A stretch of 64,000 bases of DNA from Enchytraeus crypticus. Lineage: Eukaryota; Annelida; Clitellata; Enchytraeida; Enchytraeidae. Position 1 is the stretch's first letter. Each line of letters begins with the position of its first letter. The translations under genes were made by a program, and so were the position numbers. This document shows positions 47,765-60,694 of the stretch, piece after piece. The stretch is from NCBI GenBank assembly GCA_905160935.1, contig CAJHZI010000563.1, positions 397,501 to 461,500 on the forward strand. Reading direction: 5' to 3'. The notes beneath the pieces were generated by a model. It ran no database searches and was not told the origin of the DNA. It saw nothing but the letters and a program-made list of their open reading frames with translations.

Positions 47765-47845
47765 TTATCGGTTTTATGCTATCAGTCTTTATGCTATCAG
47801 TCTTTATGCTATCAGTCTTTATGCTATCAGTCTTTATGCCATCTT
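47765..47845. repeat. 15-bp tandem repeat x5
   Basis: Unit TTTATGCTATCAGTC, nearly perfect. Confidence 0.95.
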
Positions 47846-48127
47846 GATGAAAAGTCGTTTTAATGGGGTAAAGGTTTAACGTTTGTTTTATGTACAAGGA
47901 TGATGTGATATGCGTCAGAGTAATCAATGAATAATCTACAAATAAGAGGACTGCAATTAATAAAGATGCTGCTTAATCTACAGTGCAGCTAACCTGCAAT
48001 TAATGTCATATTTATGAATACTCAGCCACTTTCATCACACTTCAAATAATCGTGATGTAGCACTTTGGATGTCGCAGTTTATTTATAAACACTCCTATCG
48101 CGCGTTCAGCCTATGTTCAATCATAAC

Positions 48128-48190
48128 GCTCTACATGGCACCGCTCCATATGGCACCGCTCTATATGGCACCGCTCTATATGGCACCACA
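48128..48190. repeat. 15-bp tandem repeat x4
   Basis: Unit CTCTATATGGCACCG with the first copy diverged. Confidence 0.9.
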
Positions 48191-48974
48191 CTCAGTTGTT
48201 CACTGAAGAAGTTAGGATTGAAAATCAGTATTTAAAATAAGAAATTAATAAAATTTTAATTTAAAGCGGACTCAACAAGACAAAAAAAATTGGTTAAAAC
48301 AAATGCTCAACCCAAATTAATAAAAAAATTTACAGGTAAAAGTAACTTTGATCAGTACATTCAGAGAAAACTTCTACAAATTATGTTAACAAGAGCTGTA
48401 GAAGTTAAAAAATAGTTAAAACAAGTTGAAAGAGAGTTTTAATTAAGTTAAACCTTACAGCATTCGAGTAGTCGCTGTTAAATATCAGCTGTACAGTTGG
48501 CGTGTGACAACACTTCACGTCAAATTATTGTCATTCAGAGGACTTGACCCTGACTTCAGCAGTCGCTTAATGTCAGGTCTGGATATGCCTCATTGGTCCT
48601 TATTCCCTTATTCTTAATTACCCCATGCGATATAAGCTGCTCTCCATATGATTGTTAATTAAATGCAATTTCTGAGTATTTTATAGGTGTTATGATTTAA
48701 TTAATTAATTATTTATTTTTTTAATTTTAATTCATGCAATGCCTATTAATATAACAAAATAGAGCAGATCATGCGAAAGAAAGATTTATTATCAAAAATA
48801 TGACTTTAATTTTAATTTAAAAAAGGTACAATTTAGATGCAGTAACCAGATATGCGGTGAAATTGAGCTGAATATGTATATGTTGGTATGTGCATGGCAT
48901 TAGGTTTTTTGATGACAGATGATGAGAAACTTTTTAAAGGGCATTGGTTTAAGATAATGCCACACTGACAAGAT

Positions 48975-49064
48975 ACTCATGAGTATTTATCAGCCTTATC
49001 AACCCGTCACTGACATTGCTTCGAGTGAGGAAACTGACGTTAACCTTAGCTTAGCTTAGCTTAT
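48975..49064 (+). mobile_element. SINE-B tail with (TTAGC)n end
   Basis: CCCGTCACTGACATTGC, TTCGAGTGAGGAAACTGACG and (TTAGC)4 show the true 3' end of SINE-B. Head sequence is missing. Confidence 0.65.
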
Positions 49065-49160
49065 GCTACGTTACCTGATGTAAGGCAACAAATGACGTTC
49101 CTGACATTGCCTTATGGCGAGCAACCGGACGTTAAATTCGTATTGATTGATTGGTTGAAC
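49065..49160 (+). repeat. Family F tail
   Basis: GACGTTCCTGACATTGCC, TTATGGCGAGCAACCGGACG and TTAAATTCGTATTGATTGATT. It follows a SINE-B tail in the same orientation. Confidence 0.7.
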
Positions 49161-49704
49161 AAGGCTAATGTTGAGTGGTAAAACTTGATGACTCTGACGT
49201 ACTGATCCCGAGTAAAATAGAACGTCGTCTGAAGGTCGTCTGAAGGTTGTCCGAAGGTCGTCTAAGTGGAAGAATCAAAAAGTGGTGAGGATTCAGACAG
49301 AGACAGTGTCTACGGGCAGGGTGTTCCAGGCGTTAGGAAAAATTAGAGGTGAGGCCTAGTAAAGCGATGATAGCCGTCGAGCTGACTCCAATGTGTTCTA
49401 GTGTGCTTGGAGATTACGTCAGCATATTTGTTTAATTTTTATAGATCTATAAAGAAGATCAATGTTATATTAATATAGAATATCATTTTATCGCAATCAT
49501 TTATCATAAGGTCCATACCATCTCGGCGACTAGCTAGATATAGCAATGCTCTCAATATGGACCTATTGAATGGCATTGTTTTAATTAATTGCATCATTGA
49601 TTATGTTTGTTGTAAGCTTGTACTTTTATTTCTCTTTTTTTACACTTTGTATGTATGCGACTTTGCACTGATGTTTTTGTCGAAATAAACATATATCTTC
49701 TTCA

Positions 49705-50085
49705 GTGCACTGCCAAGTGGCAGGTGTAAGGTACATATTCATACTCAAAGTCTGTTTTCTGGCTCCATAAGAGCACACCTTAGATCAACCATTTAATCCC
49801 TTCACAAAGTCTATGCGTTATCCAAGCTATAGGCTACATAAGGTAGTCTATAGCTTAAGAAAAATATGGCTTCTGAGGTGGTTTCCCGTTGCCTTCCTCA
49901 GTTAGGTGGATTAGTTACCATTTAATCCTGGAGGAAAATATTTCATGGTGAGGTGGGTCCCCTCTTGCCATCCTCAGCTCCTGCCTTTAGTCGCCTCTTA
50001 CGTACACGCGGCAGATTGTTTGCGGTTGCCCAATTCTGCAGTGGTTCAACCACACCCGAGCACAATACGGGGTATTTTAAACATA
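49705..50085 (-). repeat. Longest composite C/D element (minus)
   Basis: Minus strand: ATTGTGCTCGGGTGTGG, GTACGTAAGAGGCGACTAAA, GGGAAACCACCTCAGAAGCC, AGCCTATAGCTTGGATAACG, GAATATGTACCTTACACCTG and CCACTTGGCAGTGCACTG. About 375 bp; best candidate for a near full-length unit. Confidence 0.7.
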
Positions 50086-50089
50086 TATA

Positions 50090-52770
50090 TCTCTGTCATA
50101 TTATATATTTCTGATATCGTATTTTTTGATTAATCGCTGTGGTCTTTGTGGCCTATAGTTAATAACAATATGTTTTCAATCATTGAGCTTTATATATGTA
50201 GTCAATGATTGAATGATCCCATCGTCATCTCAGAAACTGACGCTAATCCATTCATCAAATTGCTCTCCTTTAGAGAAGCAGTATTAAGAAGCAGTCTGCT
50301 TATACTGCCATGTATTTTGGTGAATAAAGATCATATTTTAAAATATCCTTCCTAGTAGATTAATGCCAGGTCTTTTGCAAATTAACTAGACAGTTGCTAA
50401 CAATTTCCTTAACGTATTTCAGATCTGCAGGTATATTGCATATATCAATATAGGTGAATGTCTTTGCATGCACGACTCGATTGTATGTACTAGAATACTG
50501 ATAAACTCACATCTATTAGGAGAAGTATTTACATAACAACTGCATTTAGAGCTGGCACCACTGCAGGTTTATGGAAGTTCAATGAGCGGGGGCAAGAAAG
50601 GGCAACAGCGTTGACAAGATGAAAAGCGCTAGGATAAACTAACTTGACCGCATTACTTTATCAGCACTAAAATTAGATTTGTGGCGCTAGTATACAATGG
50701 GCGCCGTTTAGCTATAAATTTTGTAAATGTTTGTATTGTTCCAGCCAAATTATGCCACTAGACGGCTGTAGTGTATCTATATAAAGCGTGTTCTTACACG
50801 TTATCTGCAACAGAAACAGACACACACTGTGAATAACTATTTATCACTTTAAAGTACTGCCTGACAAAACTCCCACATTTGACTTCTTGCTGTTCCTATT
50901 AATAGTAGAAGCAGAAATGCATTGATTTGTAGCAGGTTTTACGATGTCTCATATTCTGAGATATTCCTTATAAAGCTTGAACTAGTCTTCGTGACGGTGA
51001 CTCGAGTGTGTCGAGTCGTCTTGAAGAGAAGCCTTATGCTTCTGAACCTTAACGTTAAGACACTATGATCTATTTGCTTAGATACTTCACCATGGGTACA
51101 ACGTGTTACGTGTATATACAAAATTGTACATGTATAATTTGCATCTATATAACGTGAGAACATGTAAAGTGCATTTTGTAATAATTATTTACCGCACTTT
51201 CATTTAAGGTTATTAAGACTATTACTCAATAATTAAGACACAAAATACTTGTATTTAGACAAAGAATTAGACACAGAGTACACAGAGTTAATTTATAGAT
51301 GCCAATTGCCATTTATCTTTCTCGAGATCAGGCTATCAGCTATTACGGGAGATTTGAGTAAACTTAAATCTGTACGATCTACCACAGTGGCGATAAAGAA
51401 AATTTTTTGCTGAAGTAGTGTTTTCCTTGCATTATTTCGCTCTTTATCTTTTTTGACAAAACCTTGTATCTCCTTAAACTATGTCTTGTCCAATTTAGAC
51501 TTGTTTTTATTCGATAATTCATCCTAGTAATCCTTTCCATCAAGCGTCTATCTTCAATGAATTCTTTCAAAACCATCTTCATTCTTAATTTTCTGAGAAG
51601 AAACTTTATCTCACCCTCCTTTTTCTGTAACCATCTTCTAAATCATAGCGATCTAGCCAATATATGACCAAGATGATTGTTAGTCGTCCTTTGCGAACAG
51701 AAGCGGCGTTCACTTCTAATTCTATCTGCATTAATATTTTTTATAGAAATTAATCATCGACTGAATTCATTATTAGTCAAAGCTGTAGAATAGATATGAC
51801 TCAAAGTATATCATGGGATTTTCCAGTGAACCATTGACTTACGTGGTTTTAAAAATTCTTTTGTTAGGTTTAGCCGATAATGTTAAATTCGTGTCATCGC
51901 TACCATGCGATGTTATAAATATTGTTATAAACATCCCACCAACCTCCCTATATACCGAATAACATTCTGGCATAATTTTAAAATAAAAAACCTGTTGCTT
52001 TATATTATTATCTGTAGTTAATAAGATTACGTAACATCTTTTATAATTTAGATAACAGACCAGTTTTTATAAGGAATTCTTCGGACATAACTAACTGTCC
52101 GCTTGTACTCTTTGGAATGAGATTCCTGCTGCAATTCGAAATATTTGCTACCTGGCTTTAGTTGTAAAAATATATAATACATTTGTTTAATAAGTGGTAG
52201 GTTTATATGTTCAGCACTGTTACTTGCTGTTTACATTATCTATTTAAAACCCCAGTTAATATTATATCAACTCTATTGGCAAATAATGATAACTGCTTTT
52301 TTTCTATTTTGCATATATGACTCAATAATATATCACTCTGGCTGCACTCTCTGGTTGTCAAATAACGTTAATTGACAAAACAAAATAAGTCACACTATAG
52401 TAATTCATGATCAATATAGTACTTGATATTATCATGGATTTTGGAAAGCACTATGATTGTTAGTTTATTTCTTGTCATAACTGATGATTTTATAACGTTA
52501 TTTTCAATAAAACGAATAACAATAATATTATGAAGTTTATTAGTCTATATCCATACACCTGTAAGTGAATGTGTGAGGCTCACACTTTCAAATCTCAAAT
52601 TTCAAATTTCAAATGGCAAGCCTTACTACTGTACTTTGAGTAAACAGTATAGTTTTCTCAGGGAATGACGCCCCTGCCCAGTAAATGTCAGTCAAAGCTG
52701 AGTAAGGCATAGGGGCCCCACCTCGTCAAAAGCATAACCACCAAGAAAAGAATAGTATATCGCAACCCAC
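50090..52770. other. Intergenic stretch, no feature seen
   Basis: AT-rich, no repeats or frames I can support. Confidence 0.55.
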
Positions 52771-52774
52771 GCAT

Positions 52775-52875
52775 AATATGTGGAAATAAAGAGGAAAGCG
52801 GAGACAGTGAAGAGTGGAGGCGTTATATACCATGGACCTTCCAGTAGGCAGTGCACTAAGATAGAGAGAGAGAGA
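52775..52875 (+). mobile_element. Family D LINE 3' end with GA tail
   Basis: GTGGAAATAAAGAGGAAAGCGG, AGAGTGGAGGCGTTATATAC and CCAGTAGGCAGTGCACTAAG, then GA repeats. A family F LINE fragment follows directly. Confidence 0.75.
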
Positions 52876-53275
52876 CTACTGTACTTATCTGAAATTCTTC
52901 TTCCCTATCGTCCTACGCGTGCACTGACCCCCACCGATGCCAATCTTCTCTCTGTTTCGTATATTCTCAAATCACTGGACAGACATTCATTCTCTTATGC
53001 AGCACCCACGATCTGGAACTCTCTATCTACTAATCGTTGCTTTAGTTCTTCTCTTTCAACTTTTCCTGGCAAGCTTAAGAAATATTTTTCCTACCATAGA
53101 CATACTCTATCTATCCTTACAATTTTGTGATCACCAGACCGGCTTAAATTTTATTACCTTACTTCTCAGTAAATTTGTTTTGTAATTTGTATATTGGTTG
53201 ATCTCTAGTGATATGTGTTATGGGTACGTCCCTGATATCAACATTGGATTAGGAAACAAGTGTTTAACCGTACAA
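52876..53275 (+). mobile_element. Family F LINE C-terminus and 3' UTR (decayed)
   Basis: The frame reads SYAAPTIWNSLSTNRCFS and FPGKLKKYFSYHR. 'AP.IWNSLP' is the C-terminal signature of CR1/L2-type LINE proteins. The tail ACGTCCCTGATATCAACATT is a worn version of the family F 3' end. Frame breaks are present and everything upstream is missing. Confidence 0.65.
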
Positions 53276-53488
53276 TATATTATAATTATGTTTTAATTAC
53301 TTTTAATGTGGAATATTTAATCTCTTTAGATGTGATATAACTTTTTTCTTATTAATTAATAATGATTTATATCGCGCAAGTATTTCATAGATCTACAATG
53401 CACGTTGACAAAGCAAGCCCTCCCACACATATTGTGTTCAGAAACTTCTGAAGCGTGCTTCCATCTCTCTTGTACTACCTTCAAATAT

Positions 53489-53491
<3 letters not shown>

Positions 53492-53541
<50 letters not shown>

Positions 53542-53542
53542 G
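53492..53542. repeat. (CT)n
   Basis: CT run of about 48 bp, followed by CTGTTAACTGACGTGTC, possibly a worn D tail on the minus strand. Confidence 0.9.
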
Positions 53543-54044
53543 TAATCTGTTAACTGACGTGTCTAAGATTCACATTTTTATTCACAATCTGCAGACATTT
53601 CCAACGTAACGAAAGGATTAGTACCAACGAACCAGTTCTAGTTTCTATTGGTCTTTCATGTCTTTCATCATGTGTTCATTCTTACAGACATGACAACTAC
53701 AACTTCATCTTAAAAACTTAAAATTTAAATCTTAAAAGACTAAAAATAAAAATATAAAAATAAAATATACAAAATTTCTTTATTTAATTTAAATAAAACT
53801 TAAAAACCTAAATCCTAAAGGAGTTTGTGATTATGTTTCATGTCATCGCGTTATTATGCAGCACTCGAAAATGCAAGATTATTTTAATCATAGTTTTCGG
53901 ATACAGCACGACATATACTAAACATGGATTGCAGTCATGGACTGTAGTCCGCAAAGTATGATTATGAGGGATTTGAGGAATGGAAGGACGAATCCCATCA
54001 ACGGCGTCAACATTATAGATACTACGACATCCGCCAGAGAAGAA

Positions 54045-54175
54045 TCCGCCAACAACAACAATACAATCCGAGTGCTACGGTCATCAATGACAACTTCCTA
54101 AACTATGAAGTCAAACCGATGAGATGAAAATATTTGTAATTGCCGGACAAAGACGGTCCCAAACTGAAGTGTGAG
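54045..54175 (-). repeat. Family E repeat (minus)
   Basis: (CAA)n, then CGAGTGCTACGGTCATCAAT and GACAAC, is the reverse complement of the E end. Confidence 0.55.
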
Positions 54176-54819
54176 ATGAATAAATTGTGAATTTGACGTA
54201 AAATGAATTTTAAAATTTTCTACTTATGAATTTTTTTCATATTCAAAATTATTGTTTACAGCTTTGGAAGACCATTGAATAGAATTTATAATTTTTTAAT
54301 GTCAGCAAAGACACAAAATGCATGAACGACATCAACAGCAATTCCTATATCCAACGCGAGAAAAAGTCGGTCGGTAGTAAAGATACAGAGTATCTTATCT
54401 AGCTGACTACCATGCCAATCTCAAAACTACTTAAATTATCTTAGCTTTGCAATCAGTTTCTATTGACTAATTGCGCTTATTTTTTGAACTTATGTTATTT
54501 AAAGATCAGCTTAGTCAAGACCAGAAAGCTTAGCTCTGGTTCTTATTGTAGTTTCCTGGTTGTGCCAGATGGGAGGAAATTTTAATCAGAGAGAGAGAGA
54601 TCAGAGAGAGCGAGAGAGAGAACTATGTTTATTGAAGTACGCATATGTACAACTGAAAATTAGCAAAAAGCCCTGAGCTTGTACTAGAAGATTAAGTTCA
54701 GCTGTATCCAGAGATGGTCAGCAATTTGACTAATGTAATTGAATAACGTAATTTAAATAACAAATTACAATTATAATTTGTAATTAAATTACAACGGAGC
54801 ACGTAATTTACCCACCTCT

Positions 54820-54885
54820 GGCTGTACCGTCCCTGGCAGAGCCTCTGTGGTACAGAAACAGACGTAAAACGTGACTTATTTTGCA
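54820..54885 (+). repeat. Family F-like tail
   Basis: ACCGTCCCTGGCAGAGCC and GAAACAGACGTAAAACG weakly match the F end. Another weak copy is at 13085-13130. Confidence 0.4.
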
Positions 54886-55204
54886 TTTGGTAGTCCCTTG
54901 AATTCTATTTTTGGACTGCATATATAACTACATGTATGCTACTCTCGACCAATCCATCACTTCTCGAGGTTCCCACGGTCTTACATAGCAATGAAGTAAA
55001 TGTGTCAGCTTCAAATCGAGTCAATCTCACCGATGTTTAGTCAATATTGACAAATATACCTTCCAAACATCTGTTGATATTTGCAGTAATAAAGTTCAGA
55101 TATTTGGAAATAGTAAAAGTTTAAAATTGATCTCGATGCATAAGTGTAGCCTGAGAATATAATTAGTGTAATCTATTAATAAAGGCCCTGCTGTACATAT
55201 TTTG

Positions 55205-55500
55205 TAAATACTTCATAGAAGGCAGAATGAAAGAACTTATAGGCAGACCGAGACTAGGAATATTATATGATTAAATATCCACTCATATGATTAAATTAAA
55301 TGTTTAAATTAAATATGTAAATATTTAATATGTAAATTGTAAATAAATTACTATTTATTAATATTAATATTATTATTATTTATTAATATTAAATTGTAAA
55401 TAAATTATAAGTAAATTGTAAATATGTAAATATTTAATATTTTATTTATATAAATATAAATATTTAATATGTTTAAATTAAATTAAAAGATCCACTCATA
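55205..55500 (+). mobile_element. Family D LINE tail, left half, split by the LINE at 55.5 kb
   Basis: It matches the other D copies: CATAGAAGGCAGAATG, GGCAGACCGAGACTAGG and ATCCACTCATATG. A ~200-bp AT-rich expansion (55290-55485) of TTAAATT/TAAATAT words repeats the ATCCACTCATATG motif. The right half continues at 56886. Confidence 0.7.
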
Positions 55501-55507
55501 TGTCTAA

Positions 55508-56886
55508 ATTTAAAGGATACAAAAAGAATGTCAGAGCTGATGATTTCAGAGGTATAACTATATGTCCAATTATTTTTTTAAAAATTTGAGAAATATCTGC
55601 AAAAATTAATTGACGTTGAAACTTCGACTAGGCAGTTTGGATTCAAAAAGAATGTTGGTTGCATAAATGCTATTCATACTGTAAAGAAAGTTGTTAATTA
55701 TTTCAATAATAGAAATAGTACTGTCAAGATTGGAGTAATAGACTTATGTAAAGCGTTCGATAAATGTAATGTGTATGGTATACTTCATTTACTTCAACGA
55801 CAAAAGATTAATAAAAATGCAATAAATATACTCGAAAATTGGTTTACAAAAAGTGGAACTTCTATTAAGTGGACTGGATATGTTTCTCGATATGTTCCTC
55901 TTTTGTCTGGGGTTAAGCAAGGTGGAATACTGTCGCCCATTCTATTTGCACTTATTGTAGATAACGTCCTGGATATACTGGACCAGTCAAGCTATGGTTG
56001 TCGAATAAATTTCTATTGCTGCAATAGCTACATGTACGCAGACGATTTAATTTTACTTAGTATCTCTGTAAGTGACTTACAGAAATTATTTGACAGGGAA
56101 TTTAATATGTTAGATCTCCCCATGAACATTTCTAAATGTTATTGTATGCGAATTGGACCACGATATAAGGCTCCTTGTAAGCTTTTGAACGTAAGAAAAG
56201 AGCCTATTAGCTGGATTGATATAATAAAATACCTTGGACTAACGATTTTAAGTGCAAAATATTTCAAATGTGAATGGCACAAAACCAGGGGAAAATTTTA
56301 CACCTCGTCTAACATTATATTGGGCAGATTGGGAACGAAAGCTTCAATCGATGTTCTTTTAAAGCTAATTCATATGCAGGCAGTGCCAGTTCTCCTTTAT
56401 GGTATTCCAGCTATCCAACTGAATAAATCACAAATGGAAAGCTTTTATAGAGCGTACAACAGTGTCTTCTCAAAGATTTTCCGTACATTTGATAAAAATA
56501 ATATTTTATATTGTCAGTGGTATTGCGGTTTTTTGCCATTTGATTTATTATGTGAATACCATAGGTTTATATTCCTGCATAGGCCTAATTTAATAATTAA
56601 TGATAAGTTAAGTGCTAAGCAGCATTTGGACTCTCCCGATTACAATGATTATTTAAAAATTAAAAGTAAATTTGCCATAGATAGCAATGACTCTTTGTCG
56701 AGTATTCGTTATAAATTCTGGCGCTATTTTAAAAATGCTCTGTTTTAACTATTTTGAAGTTTGGGAAAAATTGAAATTGTTAAACTTTTATATGCACTTT
56801 TTATATGTATTCTGTTGTGTCACGTTTTGCAATGTAATTGTATCTGTGCGTGTTTTCTGCCAAGAATTGGTTAATAAAAGATTATA
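55508..56886 (+). mobile_element. 5'-truncated LINE with CR1/Jockey-group reverse transcriptase
   Basis: The protein begins within the RT domain: ADDFRGITICPII, one frame change in a T/A run near 55567-55580, then an open frame to the stop at 56748. Motifs in order are CKAFDKCNVYGILHLL (motif A, catalytic Asp), GVKQGGILSPILFAL (motif B), YMYADDLILLS (motif C, both Asp present), ISWIDIIKYLGLTI and LIHMQAVPVLLYGIPAI. N-terminal endonuclease and 5' RT parts are missing, as usual for LINE 5' truncation. The copy ends near AATAAAAGATT and is flanked by a short ATATGT repeat, inside a family D element. Only one frame break in about 400 codons suggests a fairly young insertion. Confidence 0.85.
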
Positions 56887-56985
56887 TGTTGTCATGACGA
56901 GGAAAGCGGAAGACAGAGAAGAGTGGAGGCGTTATATGCCATGGACCTGCTAGTAGGCAGTGCACTAAGAGAGAGAGAGATTGAA
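56886..56985 (+). mobile_element. Family D LINE tail, right half
   Basis: It starts after the nested LINE with ATATGTTGTCATGACGAGG. It encodes MTRKAEDREEWRRYMPWTC, the C-terminal end of family D proteins, then TGCTAGTAGGCAGTGCACTA and a GA tail. Confidence 0.8.
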
Positions 56986-57059
56986 AGCGAAATATATCAC
57001 CCTCAAATTTTTAATGACAGATCTATTTAAATCAGTATGCACTATTTGGTCTCTGTTTG

Positions 57060-57165
57060 CTCTTATAACTAACTACTTTTTGCTCGCCGGCTTAATTTTG
57101 TCTCAATAATGTTCGATGTTGTCATTGATGACTGTAGCACTCTAAATGTTATTATTATTAGGTTA
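57060..57165 (+). repeat. Family E repeat
   Basis: CTCGCCGGCTTAATTTTGTC, GTTCGATGTTGTCATTGATG and ACTGTAGCACTCTAAATG, then (ATT)n. Confidence 0.7.
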
Positions 57166-58144
57166 TTACTACTTTTTATAATCTCGCAACTAGCCATTAG
57201 ATACCGACCTGATTTGACTTTATAACAACAGCAACAACCTTCATAACCCTTAAACTTCTCCAAGTTCTAACTCTAATCCGATCTCAAATCATAAACCTGT
57301 CCCTCTAACCCCAACCCTAGCAAATGTCTACACAATATATGAATATGTTGAAGCTTATGATAAATTAAATAATTCAAAGTTCCTGTGAAAACATGGAGTA
57401 TTTCCCGTTGAAAAATATAATCCTACTTGGCAAATTGGGCACTTAGCTAAATATATCCTTAGCTAAATATCTACTTATCTAAATACATCGCATTAAGCTA
57501 TCATCTTAGCCTCCAATGTTGCACTCCATAGAACATCTCGCTTCCGGTCGTAGGCAATACACGGCTTATTCGTTATTGTGAACGGTAGCTTCTTTGTGCT
57601 AATTGTTATGATTGAACTTTGACAAGTAGCGTTAATTTATGAATGAGAGACACACTTGTGTACTCACTTCACGTCGATTCTCTACTTCACAATCTGAGTT
57701 TCCTTGAATTCCAGCCCTTACTTCAATTTATTTAGCGATCAGTTTGTTCTTTTGCAGAAATGTGAGTAAAAAGCTCGATCTTGTTCTTGTGTTAAAGTAC
57801 TTCAGGGACTTCAGAAGCGAAAACTGCTCAACCGATAATTAAATGTGTTTCTTATTAATATCCCATTAAAGGCACAATTCATTATTGTACAACCATTGTT
57901 CCCTCTCGTGCCTAGAGTCCAAAAAAGTAGGACAATCGAAAAATTGAACTTTTTCGAAATGGCTATAAAATCATAACAAAAGATGACTGAATCCTCCATC
58001 TGATGCCACTACCATAAATATATCAAAAAATTACTAAGAAATTGCACCTCAGGCATTAATTGGTTAAGCTAAAATGAAATCTACAATTTTAAAATTTTTA
58101 TTGTATGAATAAATTAATTATTTCAGAATATCAAAATATCTTGC

Positions 58145-58385
58145 AATAATACTATCCATCACATGTGTTCTCTGCTGTACTATCTATCTCATGTGTTCTA
58201 TGCTGTACTATCTATCTCATGTGTTCTATGCTGTACTATCTAGCACATGTGTTCTCTGCCGTACTATCTATCACATGTGTTCTATGATGTACTATCTATC
58301 ACATGTGTTCTCTGCTGTACTATCTAGCACATGTGTTCTCTGCAGTACTATCTATCACATGTATCCTCAGCTGTACTACAGATAC
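58145..58385. repeat. Minisatellite, ~31-bp unit, ~8 copies
   Basis: The unit is CTATCTATCACATGTGTTCT plus CTGCTGTA, with ATCTC/AGCAC variants alternating. Confidence 0.95.
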
Positions 58386-59354
58386 ATGTAGTTTGCCCTC
58401 TCACTATCATCTTCCTTCTTCCTCCAAGCTACTGGAGATTCTCTCATTCGGACAAGGGGCATTCTTGCTCTCTTAAATCTCTGTGGCGCATCATCTAAAT
58501 AAAGCAACGGGCGTTGACTTGGAATTGAAGAACATCTTGTGTGACTGTTTCCGGTGTATTTTATGAATTGACTAGTGCTATGCAGTGGCGGTAGTATTTT
58601 AATCAATGCTTGTCCTCAATGGCTCTACTCTTCTTCAACGAGATGTCTTCTGCAATATGTATGGGCGGCCCTCGACGTAAATTAGTACATCGGGTTGCCA
58701 TAATGAGTGCTTGCTGAACGAGATAGGGAACTCTGCTTAGTTCAGATCGTTAGACATCCCTTGTAATTTTGTAGAAGCGGTTAGATAAAATCAAATATGC
58801 AGTACTTGCTAGTAGATTGGAGCTACATCCGACATTTATTACTGCAGCCACAGCAGGTGTCTAGTTCTACATTGAAGATGTCAGTATAAATAATGTACAA
58901 TTTTATTATGGCAAAGCTTAGAAAATGATGAATTACAAATAAATAGACAGCAATAATAATGGAGCACAATAGATTTTCTTGTTAATTTATCTTACCATTG
59001 AAATTTATTTTATTTTAGCGAAAAAATTCAATTCAAAAAGATTTACTTGCATTTACAATCGTCTCTATAGTATATCTTTACCGATTAAACTATGCAATTC
59101 GCTTAAATTAGTCTTTGCCTCTAATTCTCTCTCTCTTTCTCTCTCTCTCTCCCTTTCTGCTCACAACCTTATAAGTAACAGGACGATTCTAGTCTTATTG
59201 GTCTTAATAAGAATAGAAGTGCTGTCGATGGCTTTTAGCCATCGCTCGCAACTTATTACCTCTGATTTAGTTGTCCTGCCTCTTCTTCAGAACGTGAAGT
59301 CACTGAAAGCAACGTACACAATCCTTCTGACTATGAGATTAAAGATATTAACAC

Positions 59355-59495
59355 AAATTTGGTTTTCAGAATTTTTGGATAATGCACCGTTTTAGATCCC
59401 TAATTGGCTCTTCGGCTTGAATGTAATTCAATAGGGTTCGATTTTTCAATGACGTCAGCAACACTCTAATTGATGTTGTTTTGTAGTTATTGTTC
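59355..59495 (+). repeat. Family E repeat (worn)
   Basis: TTTTTGGATAATGCACCGTTT, GGGTTCGATTTTTCAATGACG and CAACACTCTAATTGATG. Confidence 0.5.
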
Positions 59496-60113
59496 TTGCA
59501 ATTTAACGGAAAATTTCCAATCACATAGAAGAGGAACCTCATCACCATACGAACAGTTGCATGCTATTAGTAACTATTTCACTGCAAACAGTTTAGAAAT
59601 GCGTACCTTGTGCCCTCAATTTCTAGTCAAAGGCATGCATACATTTTCATAGTATTCGACTATAGAAGGAATTGTTTATACCGTGTAGGTATATACGTAG
59701 TCAACTAAGTAAGATTAATTTTCTCACGGTGCTCTTAGCTATTCAAAAGAATTGAAACTGATAAGGCATTTATTGACCATAATAAAAACCCTAAAAATAT
59801 TTAAATATTGATTTAAGTCTTGAAACGACTGAGAAGACAAATATCGTAGTGATTCATGCAGTTTGTAAGCTGATAATAATCATAGTTGTCTAACAAATAT
59901 AGCAGGTATACGTAAATTACACAATAAACATAGAAAAGTATCGAAACATATCGAATGACATTTATACTTTAATGGCAACCATTCGAAACATAAATCTCAT
60001 ATCGTCACTATTGTATGTGGGTGGATGCGATGGCCGTATATTTCGCAGCGAAGATTTAAAGCAGCTAAATATCAAGCAAAATTATCAACAACAAAAATTA
60101 TAGTAAAAATGTT

Positions 60114-60665
60114 AGTGGCAGATCCAGGAGCTATTTAGGAGGGGCCCGAAATGTTTTTGGACAGTATACAGCTCTTTTGCTACGCCCCTCCTTCTCTGGG
60201 AAATGTGATGCACTAGAAAAAGTGGTGGGGGGGTGCTCAAAATTTGTTCACTACTGCACTTGACTCCTAGAGTGAGAGTATCCCCTTATTTTACCCCCAC
60301 CCCACTCACTAACGTACTAAAGTCAGGGAGAAAACATAAAATGCCTAAAATCCTACATTAATTTTGGAAAAAAACTAGATCAATTTTTTCAACTATAAAA
60401 AACTCACCGGATCTGGATGAATTGCAAAAGTGACCAAATTTGGACTGTAGGGGGGCTTAAGTCCCTCCTAGCCAAGTCTGGTTGCTACCCTGCTCCGAGA
60501 CAAAGCTCATATTTTTTACTTAGGCTACATCTTTTTTATTTTTATACAGTGATTAAATTGGAAACAGAGAGTTAGTGAAACGGTCAACATTTTTCGAGCC
60601 CCCCCTCCAACCAGTATACAGAACCTCTGGTTTAACAAATAAGGGCCCCCATCCAGCCCTAAAGA
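60114..60665. mobile_element. Diverged, inverted relative of the 21.1-kb hAT-type element
   Basis: The left end AGTGGCAGATCCAGG resembles the family terminus. The interior matches the 21.1-kb copy in reverse orientation: the GGGGCTTAAG..CCTC block, the GCAAAAGTGACCAAATTTGG block, the ACATAAAATGCCTAAAATCC block and AGTGAAACG..CAACATTTTTCG. The right terminus is not clear and no target duplication was found, so it may be truncated. Confidence 0.7.
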
Positions 60666-60694
60666 GGAAGTGAAACGCCATTACTACTACCAAG

